A stretch of 64,000 bases of DNA from Phytophthora quininea (GCA_011947345.1 JAAVTG010000554.1:434001-498000), one strand, 5' to 3'; positions 48,784-60,838 are shown, counted from the first letter of the stretch. Numbers and translations: made by a program. Notes: generated by a model not told the origin, from the sequence alone.

Positions 48784-49709
48784 ATGGCCAAGACGCCGGC
48801 GCTGCGGCGCAATGGCCATCGCATCCGCAAGGCGCTCGAAGCTTGCGACCTCGTCGCGCACGCGCAGACGGCGGTGCGTTCGTCGCCCCCGCTGCGAGTC
48901 CTCGGGCTGGACGTCAACACCAACAGCACCGGTTTCGCGGTCGTGACGGAGCGAGGCCGCGTGTGTCGCTGGGGCCACATCCCCACGACGCAGTTCGCCA
49001 GCTCCAACGTGCTGCAAATTGGCGGCGCCATCGACGACTTCCTGGCTTCTGTCCATGCCGCAGAGCAGGAGGGCGAGTGGATCGTGGGTATTGAGGCCTT
49101 CATGCGGATGTTCCGCTTTGGCCGCTTCCACAACGCCGGCATCTTTCAACTGGCCCAGCTCAATGGCATCGTGTCCTTCTCCTGCTGGAAGCGCTTCGGC
49201 GTGATGCCATTGCACACGCATCCGTCGGCAGCTCGAGGGTTCTTCGGTCTCAGCGCTCCAAGCTCCAACAAGAAGAACAGCATCAAGCAGCAGGTCATGA
49301 GCTTCCTAGAAACCCAAGAGCCCGAGCTCACTCACGACGCAGAAGGGTCTGAAGCAATGCCGACCTTCGAACGCACACGCACGGGGAGTTAGCAGACTCG
49401 GCGTTTGATATCGCCGACGCGTATGTCATCGCAGCATACACCAGATGTGCGCACTTCCGGCAGCAGCTTTTGCAACATCCACAACTGACTGAACGCTTTG
49501 CAACGAAATACTTGGAGCTGACCGATCAAGCTGCTGCCAAGACCAAGAAGCGCTCGCCTGAAGTGGAGGCAATTGCAGCCATGAGCGACAGGGAGAAGCT
49601 CGCGTACACGCACGAGCTGTTCCAATTCGGTGCCGAGCTGTGGTTCAAAGAGCACAACACTTGCTTCTCACTGCAAGACGAAGCACAAGTGGCCATGGGG
49701 TCGATCTAG
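48784..49709 (+). CDS. RuvC/RNase H-fold nuclease, possible organellar Holliday-junction resolvase
   Basis: Single exon, 308 residues if one base is added to the G run 49383-49386, which joins TG to ELADSAFDIADAYVIAAY. Motifs: VLGLDVNTNSTGFAVV with the first acidic residue, WIVGIEAFMRMF with the second, and DIADAYVIAAYTRC with the last pair of acidic residues; this D-E-D(D) set is that of the RuvC/RNase H superfamily. The first ~30 residues are basic with few acids (RRNGHRIRKALEA), compatible with a mitochondrial leader. Spacing looks like resolvase-type nucleases rather than RNase H, but substrate is not shown by the sequence. It converges on the CPS gene with 75 bp between stops. Confidence 0.65.
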
Positions 49710-49784
49710 TTGATAAAAATTATTCGTTTTTCGACTGCTTACTTACTCAATACATGAGGCTGCTTTCGTCCGAGTCTACGGCGC

Positions 49785-52700
49785 TTAGTGGAAGTCGTGC
49801 GGGTTCGTCCAGGCGTCCGAGTCCTTCTCGGCGTTGTAGTAGTCGAACAGGCTGTCGGGCTCGAGACCAAGCAGCGGTTTGTTCTTGTGCTCGGCCATGG
49901 CCTCCACGAAGAGCTCCACGAGGCTGATGTTGGTCAGCAGCGGGATGGAAAAGTCCACAGCCGTACGACGGATGAGGTAGTTGTTCTTGACCTGCTTGCT
50001 CTCGCTCGTGGGCAGGTTCACCACCAGGTCGATCTTGCCGTCCTTGATCAGGTTCAGCGCGTTGTTTTCGCTGTCCCCGTCAAGCGGGAACTCCACCTTG
50101 GTCGACGGGACATCGTACTTCTTCAGGAATGCGTGGGTCTTCTCCGTCGTGTACAGGTTGTAGCCCAGCTCGTGCATCTTGTAGGCAGCGTGCACAAACT
50201 CCTCCGAGTAGCTGTCCTGCATGGACAGTAGGATGTTCTTCTCCGGCAGCTTAAAGTTGGACGAGATCAGCGCCTTCAGGAACGCCTCGTGGCGGTTCTT
50301 GCCGAAGCAGGCCACCTCACCCGTCGACGCCATCTCGACGCCGAGAAGCGGGTCAGCACCACCCAGACGCGTGTACGAGAACATGGGCGACTTGATGCCC
50401 ACAAAGCCCTCAGGCCGCTTGGGGCCGCGCAGAGCAGGCAGGTTGTCGTTCTCGGTCGGCTTGCCGATCATCACCTTCGTCGCAGCGCGGATAAAATCGG
50501 CGCCCGTCGTCTTGGACACGAACGGGAACGATCGCGACGCACGCAGGTTGCACTCAATCACACTCACCTCGGCCCCCTTGGCCAGGAACTGCGCGTTGAA
50601 CGGACCGGTAATGTTCAGGGCCTTGGCGATCTTCTCGGCGCAGTCCTTGATCTGGTTCGTGTAGTACGAGCTGGCCTCCACGGGCGGCAGCACCAGCGTC
50701 GCATCGCCACTGTGCACACCGGCGTTCTCCACGTGCTCCGAGATGGCGGCAGCGATCACCTTGCCATCCTTGGCAACGGCATCCAGCTCCAGCTCCTTGG
50801 CACCCTGCACGAACTTGGTGATCACCACGGGGTGGTCGGCCGACACGGCAACAGCCTGGCCCAGCACGTTCTGAAGGTCTTCGAAGTTGTAAGCGACGTT
50901 CATGGCAGCACCACTCAGCACGTACGACGGGCGGACAAGCACCGGGTAGCCCACGCGCTCAGCGAACTGACGGGCCTCGTCGTGACTCGTCAGCTCCTTC
51001 CAAGCGGGCTGGCGGACACCAGCCTCGTCCATCAGCTTCGAGAACTTGTAACGATCCTCAGCACTGTCGATCATCGTCGGATGCGTGCCCAGGATCTTCA
51101 CACCAGCCTCGTGCAGCGGAAGCGCGAGGTTGTTCGGGATCTGACCGCCCACGGACACCACAACGCCCTGCACGCCCTCACGGTCGTTCACGTCCATCAC
51201 ACGCTCCTTGGTCAGCTCCTCAAAGTACAACTGGTCGCACTCGTCGTAGTCCGTGCTGACGGTCTCGGGGTTGTAGTTGAGCATGACAGCGCGGTGGCCC
51301 AGCTTGCGAAGGGTACGGATGCAGCTCACAGCGCACCAGTCAAACTCCACCGAACTACCGATACGGTAGGCACCGCTACCCAGAACCATCACACCCTTGT
51401 TCGGCTCCTGGGCTTCCACATCGTGCTCCTTACCGTTGTACGTCATGTACAGGTAGTTCGTCTGGGCAGGGTACTCAGCAGCCAGGGTATCGATCTGCTT
51501 CACAGCAGGCACGATGTCCAGCGATTTACGCTTGGCGCGGACATCGAGATCCGAGACGTTGAACATACGAGCAAGCTGACGGTCAGAGAAACCCAGCTTC
51601 TTGGCCTCAATCAGCTCCGGAGCAGTGATCTCCTCCAAGGACTTGCCCGTCAGGTTGACATCGCAGTCAGCAATGGCCTGCAGACGGCTCAGGAACCAAG
51701 TGTCGATCTTGGTGATGTCGTGCACTTGCTCAATCGATAGCTGGCCCGACTTCAGCGCCTGGGCGATCTGGTAGATACGACGGTCCGTGGGCTTGCCGAG
51801 GGCCTTCACCAGTTCGTCCTGCGAGAGCTCGTCGAAGCGCGGCTCGAAACCCTCCACCGACGGCTCCACCATACGCAGGGCCTTCTGGATGGCCTCCTCG
51901 AAGTTGCGAGCAATCGACATGACCTCGCCCACACTCTTCATCGACGAGCCGATCTCCGTGCTCACGTTTTCGAACTTGGACAGGTCCCAACGCGGGATCT
52001 TGGCCACGCAGTAGTCAAGCGACGGCTCGAAGCACGCAGTGGTGCTCTTCGTCACCGAGTTCTTCAGCTCCGGCAGGTTGATGCCCAGAGCAAGCTTGGC
52101 AGCGACGAAGGCCAACGGATAACCGGTGGCCTTGGACGCAAGCGCACTCGAACGCGAAAGACGAGCGTTCACCTCAATGATGCAGTACTCCTCCGAGTGC
52201 GGGTTCAGCGCGTACTGGATGTTGCATTCGCCGACAATGCCAAGGTGGCGCACCACCTTCAGGGCAGTCTCACGCAGCATGTGGTACTCGCGGTTGGAAA
52301 GCGTCTGCGACGGAGCAATAACAATCGAGTCGCCCGTGTGGATACCCAGAGGGTCGAAGTTCTCCATGTTGCACACCGTCAGGCAGTTGTTGGCGGCATC
52401 ACGGACCACCTCGTACTCGACTTCCTTCCAGCCCTTCATCGAACGCTCGACGAGGATCTGCGGGCTGCCAGCGAAGGCCTTACGGGCCATGCTGCGCAGC
52501 TCCTCCTCGTCTTCGCAGATACCAGAGCCCAGACCGCCGAGAGCAAACGCCGAACGGATCATGACGGGGAAACCAATGTTGTAAGCAGCCTTGACAGCAT
52601 CATCCACCGAGTTCACAGCCTCGCTCTGAGCCACGTGCTCGTTGATCTCGGCCAGCTTGACGTTGAACTCGTCACGGTCCTCGGTAGCGTTGATGACGTC

Positions 52701-54319
52701 GATCTGCGTACCCAGCACCTGCACGCCGTACTTTTCCAGCACGCCGCGCTTGTGCAGCTCGACACCGCAGTTCAAGGCAGTCTGGCCACCCATCGAGATG
52801 AGGATACCGTCGGGGCGCTCGCGCTTGATGACCTGCTCCACGAAGTCGGGGTTCACCGGCAGGTAGTACACGTTGCTGGCCTGGGCCTCGCTCGAGCGGT
52901 CAATGTTGGTCTGCACCGAGGCAATGTTGGGGTTGATCAGGATCGTCTCGATCTGCTCCTCCTTGAGAGCCTTGATGGCCTGCGAGCCCGAGTAGTCGAA
53001 CTCGCCGGCCTGGCCGATGGAGAGACCGCCGGATCCGAGCACCAGCACCTTCTTGACCTGCGGGCGGTCAATTTTCGGGGCCTGCACCAGGCTCTGGATC
53101 GGGCCCTTCTCCTTGGTGCGCACAGCGTCAAGGAAAGTGTCGAACAGGAACTCCGTGTCTGTGGGGCCGCCAGCGTGCTCCGGGTGGAACTGCGCCGTGA
53201 AGTAGGGCTTGCTCTTGTGGATGATGCCCTCGTTGGTGCCGTCGTTGAGGTTGGTGAAGAGCTCCTCCCACTCGCTCGGCAGCGTCTTGCCGTCCAGCGC
53301 GTAGCCGTGGTTCTGCGAGGTGATGTAGCTCTGGCCGGTCTTCAGGTTGTGCACGGGCTGGTTCTGGCCACGGTTGCCGAACGGCAGCTTGTACGTGTTG
53401 GCACCTGCGGCGCGACCGAGCAGCTGGTTGCCCAGACAGATACCGAAAATGGGCTTAACGTTGTCGCCCTGCAGCGCCAGCGCCTTGCGGAGCTGCTTGG
53501 TGGTCTCCTCCATGATGGCCGGGTCGCCGGGGCCGTTGGAGATGAAGAGGCCGTCGTACCAGCTGACCTCCTTGGAGATGTCGTGGTTCCAGGGCACGCG
53601 CTTGACCTCTGCGCCGCGCTTGACGAGCTCGCGGATGATGTTGTACTTGATGCCGCAGTCCACGGCCAGGATCTTGAGCGGGTTGCCCTTGCCGTAGGTG
53701 ATCACCTCCTTGGTGGAGACGAGCGCCGCGAGGTTGGTCTGGTTGGGGTCGACGAAGTCGGGGGCGTTGCTGCCCTCGACGATGATGCGGCCGGCCATGG
53801 CGCCTTTGGCGCGGATCTTCTTGGTGATGGCGCGGGTGTCGAGCCCGGCGATGCCGGGGATGCCCTCCTTCTCGAGCCACTCGGACAGCGACTGCGCCGC
53901 GTTCCAGTGGCTGTAGTGGCTCGAGTAGTCCTGCACGATCATGCCGGCGGCGTGGATGCGGTCCGACTCGATGTTCTTGTTGAGCCCGATCTTGTCCAGC
54001 ACGGCGGTGTCAGGCACGCCGTAGTTGCCGACCATGGGGAAGGTCATGTTGAGGATCTGGCCCTTGAAGGACGGGTCCGTGAGCGCCTCCGGGTAGCCCA
54101 CCATGCCCGTGGTGAAGACCACCTCGCCCGCCGTGGACTTTTTGGCGCCGAACGACACGCCGTGGAAGCGCGAGCCGTCCTCGAACTCGAGCACGGCCGG
54201 CGTCTCGAAGCGCGGCGCGCTGCGGCGGTCCACCTTTCGCGGGCGGCCACCAGCAGGCGGTTGCCGCTGGCCTTGTACAGCGGCACGCGGCGCTTCACCG
54301 AGTGCGACAGGCGAAGCAT
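49785..54319 (-). CDS. Carbamoyl-phosphate synthase, fused glutaminase and synthetase, with mitochondrial-type leader
   Basis: Single exon, 1511 residues if one base is added to the T run 54235-54237. That joins a basic leader (MLRLSHSVKRRVPLYK, no acids) to the enzyme. Order: small-subunit N-domain (GMVGYPEALTDPSFKGQI), class I glutamine amidotransferase with the catalytic Cys in FGICLGNQ and HPEHAGGP, then two ATP-grasp synthetase halves (LVLGSGGLSIGQAGEFDYSG; MVLGSGAYRIGSSVEFDW) and the C-terminal MGS-type allosteric domain (KYDVPSTKVEF onward). It makes carbamoyl phosphate from glutamine, bicarbonate and 2 ATP. No aspartate transcarbamylase or dihydroorotase part is attached, so it is not the CAD type. 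The Cys is kept, unlike vertebrate CPS1. Leader and neighbour point to arginine synthesis in mitochondria. Confidence 0.93.
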
Positions 54320-55295
54320 CCTGTCCGTGTAGAGTTCACTCGGGTTGGCGACGGCGACGACGGGGAAGTGGAGGGGAGAGCGACGGAAGGGCCCGAGCTG
54401 CTTCTGTGGCTGAGGCTCTTGACCGCGACGCTTCCAGTTGGGGAATGGCCAGCCGATGCGATCCAAGCGACGGTCTCCAGTAGTGCGTGGCAAGATCGCG
54501 TCGATAAAAAGTTGAACGCCGAGCAAGATGTATAGAGACGGGAGGCTGCGGAGCGGGAGGACAAGCTCGCCGCGATAAATCCGCCCAAAAACGAGGCGCA
54601 GACACCCTGTGTCGAGAGCTGTGGCAGGCAGCCAGACGACTGGCCTGGTATGCTCGGCTCGGGCACTTCAATGCGTAAGATTGCTACGGGCTCTGGTACG
54701 AAAAGGGGCGGAGAGCTGAGTGTGGGGCTCGTCATGAGGGCTGAGCGACTTACAAGGAGAAACTGCGTGTTCGAGTCGATGTCTGTGAGAAATGCAGCAA
54801 GAGCGACCGGCAAAGGCAACCACTGCAATACCATGGGTGGCTGGCGCACGACGATGGTGTTCCGGCCTGTTCGGCGCTGCACGCGACATCCACGAGCCAC
54901 GGACAAGCTGACCGAGCCGACGGACCTTGACGAGCGAAGCGCAAGTGCTCGTGGGCCAGGAGAATGTTCACAACGCAGACAAAGCCCGTGCTGAGCTGCC
55001 CGCAGCGCTGCCTGCACCAGTCGTTCGGCAGGTAAAGGGGATGGGCGCGGTTCCAAAGTGCGTCTGAAGCCACCATCTGGTCCTGTCTGCGTACCTATTC
55101 AAGCCGGATCAGTGCAAAGCCGGTGCATGTTGAGGCTTTTACCGTATACCGTCTAAGTACGGGTTCTTTTCCTCAAAAACGCACTTAGAATTTCAGCCAC
55201 TCCTCGCGCGGTATCTAGTATTTCGGCCAATACTGAAGCGTCGCGGCTAAGACAGTAACGTCCGTCTTCAAACGAGATCTTGCTCTGTAGACAGC
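54320..55295. promoter_or_regulatory. Shared divergent promoter region of CPS and ArgB/C genes
   Basis: 976 bp between the two ATGs. A long minus-strand open frame crosses it but is Ser/Arg-rich, overlaps the CPS leader in another frame and has no motif, so I do not call it. The ~150 bp before the ArgB/C start are AT-richer. No regulator site could be named. Confidence 0.4.
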
Positions 55296-57460
55296 ATGTG
55301 GCGCTCCGTGGCCAAGACGACGTCGCTGGCGCGCAGCATCCAGGCGGCGACGCTCCCCAACGCAGCGCGTGCTGGCCGTGTGGCGGCCCCCGCTGGTTCG
55401 GTGGTCGTGCCCCGCCAGGCGCTCCCAGCGCTGCAGACGCGCAGCTTCTCGGCCGCCCAGAGCGACGCCGACGACTACGCACTGAACCTGGCCAAGGTAC
55501 TGGGCTCGGAGGCCATGGCGCAGGAGTTCCAGCAGCTGTACCGCACGCCCGGCGCCCCGAAGCACACGACGGTCATCAAGATCGGCGGCGAGGTGGTGGA
55601 GAACGAGCTGCAGACGCTCATCAGCTCGCTGCGCTTCATGAGGGACACGGGGCTGTTCCCCATCTTGGTGCACGGCGCTGGCCCGCAGATGAACGCCGAG
55701 CTGGACAAGCAGGGCGTCGAGCCGCAGTACGTGGGCGGTAACCGCGTCACGGATCAAACGACGCTGGACATCGCCCAGCGCATCTTCCTCGAGACCAACA
55801 GCAAGTTGGTGGCGGCCATGAACGCGGCCGGGCTGCCTGCACGTGCCATCACCAGCGGCGTCATCGAGGCAGAGTTCAAGGACCAGAGCGTCTACGGCTT
55901 TGTCGGGGAGGTGACCAAGATCCACGGCGACGCCGTACAGAAGGCCATCGACACTGGCGAGATCCCCGTGCTCTCGTGTCTGGGTGAGAGCCCCCAGGGA
56001 CAGACGCTCAACATCAACGCCGATGTGGCCGCGCGCCAGCTCGCGCTCACTCTGCAGCCGCTCAAGACCATCTTTGTGAACGCCAAGGGCGGCTGGATCG
56101 AGAGCGACGGCACCAAACTCAAGCAGATCAACATGGCCAAGGACTACAAGCGCATGGCTGCGCGCGACTACACCGGCCGTCAGGGAACGCTTCTGAAGCT
56201 GAATGAGATCAACACGCTGCTGCAGGGCCTGCCATCGACGTCCTCGGTGGTGCTGACGTCGGCGTCGCAGCTGATGCGCGAGATCGTCAGCAAGAAGAGC
56301 GCCGGCACGACGTGCATTAAAGGAGTGGACGATGCTGCCCCCACTGGATCAAAGGCCGGGGCGACCAAGACGGTTGTCCCGCCTGGCCCGAACGGCAAGT
56401 ACCGAGTGGGACTGATTGGTGCTCGTGGCTACGTGGGTCGCGAGCTGATCCACGCGATCGGCCACCACCCCGAGCTTGAGCTCGTGTGCGCCAGCTCGCG
56501 CGCGCTGGGCGGCGAGAAGGTGGTGAACGTTGCTGCGGCCCCGCCCCTCAACCCGCACACGAAGCTTCCTGCAAAGCCGGCCGTGGAGGCAAAGCTGAAC
56601 ATCGACCCGGAGCTCGAATTCTGCGAACTGGGACTGGAAGATATCCCGAACTCGCCCTTCGGTGAAAGCGTTGACGTGTGGGTGCTGGCGCTGCCCAACG
56701 GTTTTGTGACAAGTACGCCGCCGCCCTGGACGAGCTTCGCCGCAAGAACAAGATCATCATCGATCTGAGCGCAGACCAGCGATTCAACTCGGACTGGGTG
56801 TACGGCTTACCGGAGACACCGGGCGGTCGTTCGCGGCTGCAGGGAGCCACGCACATTGCGAACCCCGGTTGCTACGCCACTGGAGCTCAGCTCAGCCTGA
56901 TGCCACTGCTCGGCGGCAAGCCTGAGATTAGCGGCAAGCTGCTCGACGAGAGCGTGCCGCCGCACGTGTTTGGCCTCTCGGGCTACAGCGGTGCCGGCAC
57001 CAACCCGTCCGCAGCCAATGACCTGGAGGTTCTGAAGGATAACATCATTGCCTACAAGTCCGTGAAGCACATCCACGAACGTGAAGTGAGCCACCAGTTG
57101 GGCACGCCTATTCGGTTCATGCCCCACGTGGCGCCGTACTTCCAGGGCATCCACCTCACCGTGTCCGCGCAGCTTGCCGACAACGGTATTATCACTTCGG
57201 CGAAGCAAGCCCAGGAGCTGTACGAAGAGTTCTTCGCTGGCGAGGCGCTTGTCAAGGTCAACCCCAACGTGCCGTTCGTGAAGGACAACGCGTTCCACCC
57301 GCACGCCACGGTGGGTGGCTTCCAGCTGGACCCGGACACGGGACGGCTCGTGGTGATCGCCACGATCGATAACCTGCTCAAGGGCGCGGCGACACAGGCT
57401 GTGCAGAACATTAACCTTGCGCTTGGAATCGACGAGTACGCCGGCATCGAAATCGAGTAG
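55296..57460 (+). CDS. Bifunctional N-acetylglutamate kinase / N-acetyl-gamma-glutamyl-phosphate reductase (ARG5,6 type)
   Basis: Single exon, 721 residues with one base added in the T run 56702-56705. Leader MWRSVAKTTSLARSI is basic with no acids, as for mitochondrial import. Residues ~85-320: amino-acid kinase fold with VIKIGGEVVE, LVHGAGPQMN and LNINADVAA, which phosphorylates N-acetylglutamate. Residues ~365-721: reductase with RVGLIGARGYVGRELI (NADPH site), VWVLALPNG, the catalytic Cys in HIANPGCYATGAQL, and HPHATVGG. It catalyses steps 2 and 3 of ornithine/arginine synthesis. The fused arrangement is that of fungal ARG5,6, which is cut into two enzymes in the mitochondrion; a linker of ~40 residues near 330-365 could be the cut site here. 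The frame break lies inside the reductase, before its Cys. Confidence 0.93.
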
Positions 57461-57850
57461 AGCGTCTCCAAACTTCGATGCGCTGTTCATCCGCGAGTTC
57501 CGATGAACGATAGCGGGCTACTGCAGAGCACTGCGTCAGTCGCTGCTCGAAAACTTATGCAGTAGCTGTCGGAAAGCTAGCTGGGCTACGATCGAAAACG
57601 CAGAGCATACAGTGAACAGTGCAGCCGGTTATTTATTTCTTCCCACGTTTGTTGCAAGATTGATGACATCGACTCACATTGCTGCGGGCAGGGGACAGCA
57701 CTTGTCGGTCACACTGAAGCTTGGCACACGTAGTTGATACGCAGAAGTGGACACGTAGATGGCGCTATCCGTAAAGCAGCATTGCAGGAGACGGTAAACC
57801 AACGCAGCCTGCATCATGCTTTTAGGTTGTGATCAAAGTCATGTCGGCGG
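57461..57850. other. Gap between ArgB/C and Spg1 genes (convergent)
   Basis: 390 bp between convergent stops, with scattered AT-rich words (TTATTTATTTC near 57630) that may mark the ArgB/C 3' end. No gene seen. Confidence 0.4.
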
Positions 57851-58773
57851 CTAGTACTGGAGGATGGGGTCGCCGACACGGTCGATGATAGGCACCGTGC
57901 ACTTGAGGTCGAACACCTTGCTGAGCACGACTTTAAACACCTTCTGCACGTTGATCGAGTGCGAAGCCGACGTGAAGATCAGCGGGGCTTTCATCGCCTT
58001 GGCGAATTTACGCGCCTGCAGTGGCAGCAACACATTGCACATTAGCACATCACAGGCGTTCTAATCTCGCTGCACGATGACGGCTGAGAACTCGCACCTG
58101 CTTTGTAATGTCTTCCTGCTCTTCAATGGCGAAGTTGGCAAAGTGATCGTACTTCATGCCCACCAGAAATGGGAACGCGTTCTGCTCTCAGTATCAATCA
58201 ATACGACACGACACCACGTTAAACACCACTAACGTTCACCATACTGCGTCATCACATTTCTGTAGCTACGCACCTTGTTGATGGAGCGCACTTGACGATA
58301 CCATTCCTTGACACTTGTGAGCGTGGCCTTGCGGGACAGGTCGAACATGAACAAAATGGCTACAGCGTCGTTGCAGACCAGCGGCAGCATGCTGATGAAC
58401 TCGCGGTGGCCGCCCAAGTCCCAGATGCTGAAGGTGATCTCCGTGTTGCGCAAGGCGATCGTCTTCTCCATGAAGTTGACGCCTGGCAAGAAGCAAATAA
58501 AGTTAGATTTTCCTCACAGCAATGGCGCTGTCTCTCTCCTGCCAACAGCGTACCCAGTGTGTGGATGTAGTCCTCGTCGAACTTGCCCTCGACGTACTTG
58601 ACCATGAGACTGGTCTTGCCCACCTGCGCGTCGCCCACCATGCCCACCTTCACCACCACGTTGTTGCGGCCAGAGCCGCTTCCAGTGGTGGGAGCACCGC
58701 CAGCCGGCCCCACGCTGCGTGCTGGGCGCTCCGGCCTGGAGCGCGCGTCCCGCTCGTCTTCCCGGTTCTCCAT
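57851..58773 (-). CDS. SPG1: Spg1/Tem1-family small GTPase
   Basis: Four exons: 58554-58773, 58274-58482, 58098-58184, 57851-58015; introns of 71, 89 and 82 nt. All phases agree without correction: 226 residues. After a polar N-terminal extension of ~45 residues come G1 ([21 protein letters not shown]), the effector stretch [19 protein letters not shown]3 with [12 protein letters not shown], and [21 protein letters not shown]. The base-recognition box is VGMKYDHF, like the GTKYD of Spg1, and [25 protein letters not shown] ends the domain. No C-terminal CaaX. In fission yeast Spg1 starts septation after mitosis; the oomycete role is inferred. Confidence 0.9.
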
Positions 58774-59240
58774 GCGGTACAAAATAATTTGGTTTATAGG
58801 AATAGTTGACAGCGCTAGTACCGTCAGTATTCGTTAAAGTTCGATATCGACTTGAAAGGGGATCAGAATTACAAACAACATGACCGAGATGCTATACCAT
58901 TTGAGAGCGAAATGCCATCCCATTTGGGCCCAAATCGCAATCACACAGAGGAACCTACAATGGCCCGCCAAACGCCAAACTCACTTACTCTTCCTTTTTT
59001 GGATCGAAGGGGAAAGATCGTCCAGGAGCTTCAGTGGTTATCTCTTTCACGCGCTCGGCCAGCCAACCTGCAACCCCGCAGTCACCAAGACCGGCAGCCC
59101 ACACAGGAGACACGCGTCCGGCCTGTCTTGGCATGAAAGCTCCAGGCCCGACCCAGCTGAGTCGTTAGGCTCCATCTACAGTAAGTTCTACTCAGAAAAT
59201 GATCGTGCTGGATCGTGGCATAATTAAACCGCCTTGTGAA
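58774..59240. other. Gap before mobile-element remains
   Basis: About 470 bp with no frame that has gene features; it probably contains the promoter of the Spg1 gene. The change from compact host genes to AT-richer, degraded sequence begins here. Confidence 0.35.
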
Positions 59241-59892
59241 GCAATGACAGGGAAGCGCAGAGCTCGTGTCCAACCCACAAATGGGCATCTCACACAAGAA
59301 GACTACAGAGATATCGTCGACTGGACCGAGATCACAGAAAAGTTTGTGCCATCTACGAACCGACCAAAGCCGTCAGGCGGCCAAAGCAGAAGAGGGTTTC
59401 GACATTTGAAGATATGGTTCAATACCTCTACAAAGAGAAATTGGAGAGAAATTCCCTCAACAAAGGAGATTTTGGCAAGGCCCCCAACATCAATCCTACT
59501 GCTACAGTTCAAATTGGCCGTCCAGCTGGAGTTTCCAGACGTCAAGATGATATCAACACTACTCAAACTCAAACTCTCTCGAACGAATGAATGAAGGAAG
59601 GAAATGATGCTGACGGAGTAGCTGTCGAAGCAGCGAGTCCGAAGATGACGTTCAAGGCGAGTTAATAGAACTCTTGCAGCATGATGCTATTGAACGGAAT
59701 GCGGAAAGCGATGTTGATGGTGCCGATCTCGTCTACGGCAGTGATGCTGAAATGGATGACAATGCTAACGACATCGCAGAAGATGGACCTCGGATCAACA
59801 GCACCCATATTCCACGCGAACGGTTCCCTCTCGATTACCGTGGGCTGACTGGAGTTTTGGACGACTTTATTTCGGCTGCGATGCGGCGTTGA
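59241..59892 (+). mobile_element. Degraded accessory ORF of a PIF/Harbinger-like element
   Basis: From an ATG at 59244 the frame reads LTQEDYRDIVDWTEITEKF and then continues in another frame with EPTKAVRRPKQKR and TFEDMVQYLYKE; an acidic piece (DADGADLVYG-type, ending FISAAMRR) follows at 59674-59892. The YxDI..W.E opening and the following K-rich helix resemble, from memory, short DNA-binding-like ORFs that accompany oomycete transposons. Stops and frame changes show it is dead. It points towards the transposase remnant on the opposite strand. The assignment is inferred and weak on its own. Confidence 0.35.
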
Positions 59893-59984
59893 ATGAGAAA
59901 CTGGAACACGAGGGTCTTCAACAGATTAAAGAGGCCTAGAACGAAAGTTCCTCCACTACAGTGGCCCGTAGCTTTGCGCAGAGA

Positions 59985-60470
59985 CTATCTCTCCTTACTC
60001 AATAACTTAGTAAGATAGTACGCACCTACTGCCCTCTTAGCCATAAAATCCCTCCAGGCTTGCATTCATGTGGGCTTTAAGCCACCACGAAAAGAAAACA
60101 TATCGTCGTCGTTGTAAGTCACATTGTCATCTTCATCAAAGGAGTCTTCTTCGTCCGAACTTGGACAGCTATCTCTGATGTTGTGCAGCACAACACAAGC
60201 ATTAATAAAACGTAGTTCACGTTGCAGATCACATTTCACTTTGATTTAATAACGTAGCTCCCGCAAAAACGACCAGTGACCTTTAAACACACCTATTGTG
60301 TGCCGATTCACAAAATGGCTACAGGTACAGATCATTTGTGTGTTGTTCTGTCTGTTAGCACCGACCAATACACCGAACACTGCCACCAGGTACCACTGTC
60401 TGAACAGACACTGAACACACGCAAGATTTCCAAATTTCAAGATCTTGTGAGGCTTGCGAGGCCTTTCATT
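59985..60470 (-). mobile_element. PIF/Harbinger-type (DDE_Tnp_4) transposase remnant, C-terminal part
   Basis: Minus-strand pieces read NRHTIGVFKGHWSFLRELR, then after an in-frame TAA at 60246-60248 INACVVLHNIRDSCPSSDEE, then an acidic tail with SFRGGLKP and MQAWRDFMAKRAV, ending at a stop at 59985. The G.(L/F)KG+W..LR and the CVVLHNI boxes are typical of the end of HARBI1-like transposases. A second stop lies between GLKPT and MQAW. The upstream catalytic part is not recognisable. So only a dead 3' fragment remains. No terminal repeats were found by eye. Confidence 0.6.
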
Positions 60471-60513
60471 TCGCGATCGCCCCGCCCTAGACAACATAGC
60501 GAACCACAAGCTT

Positions 60514-60838
60514 ACATGATGGCTGGAAGCAGCAGAACGACCGCTTCAGGGAAGCGTAAGCGTGCCCTGAAGATCCCTCAGACGCCCCCAGGAAGAAACA
60601 GCTGCGCACCAAGCTCACAAGACGTCATATTGCCAGTTCTTCTGATTCCGAGGACGATGACAGCGACGGCGAGCCCAGTGCCGACTCAGAGAGTGACTGG
60701 GAGCTCACCCGCGATGATGATAACGCATCTCTGCCAGATAACCCTCTCGTAGACGCAAGTGACGGCGTTGAGAGCGAACGGAGTACGGCGGATTACGGAT
60801 CTGAGACCGAATACAGCGTCTTATGTGGACTTGAGCCA
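60514..60838 (+). other. Acidic, Ser-rich open stretch of unknown origin
   Basis: From an ATG at 60514 a basic start (SGKRKRALK) leads, with one frame change, into KKQLRTKLTRRHIASSSDSEDDDSDGEP-like acidic sequence (only the composition matters: Ser, Asp and Glu dominate) up to GSETEYSVLCG. It stops making sense near 60840, where the flank of the hAT element may begin. It could be the end of a host gene or an N-terminal part of another element. Unrecognised. Confidence 0.25.

Noticed and set aside
49788..54332. Very long plus-strand open frames (up to 711 codons) over the CPS gene
   Set aside because: They are antisense shadows of a GC-rich, codon-biased gene. Composition is Leu/Val/Arg-rich without motifs, while the minus strand gives CPS throughout.
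54295..55056. 253-codon minus-strand frame between CPS and ArgB/C
   Set aside because: Low-complexity Ser/Arg/Pro sequence in a promoter region, overlapping the CPS leader in another frame, with no recognisable domain.
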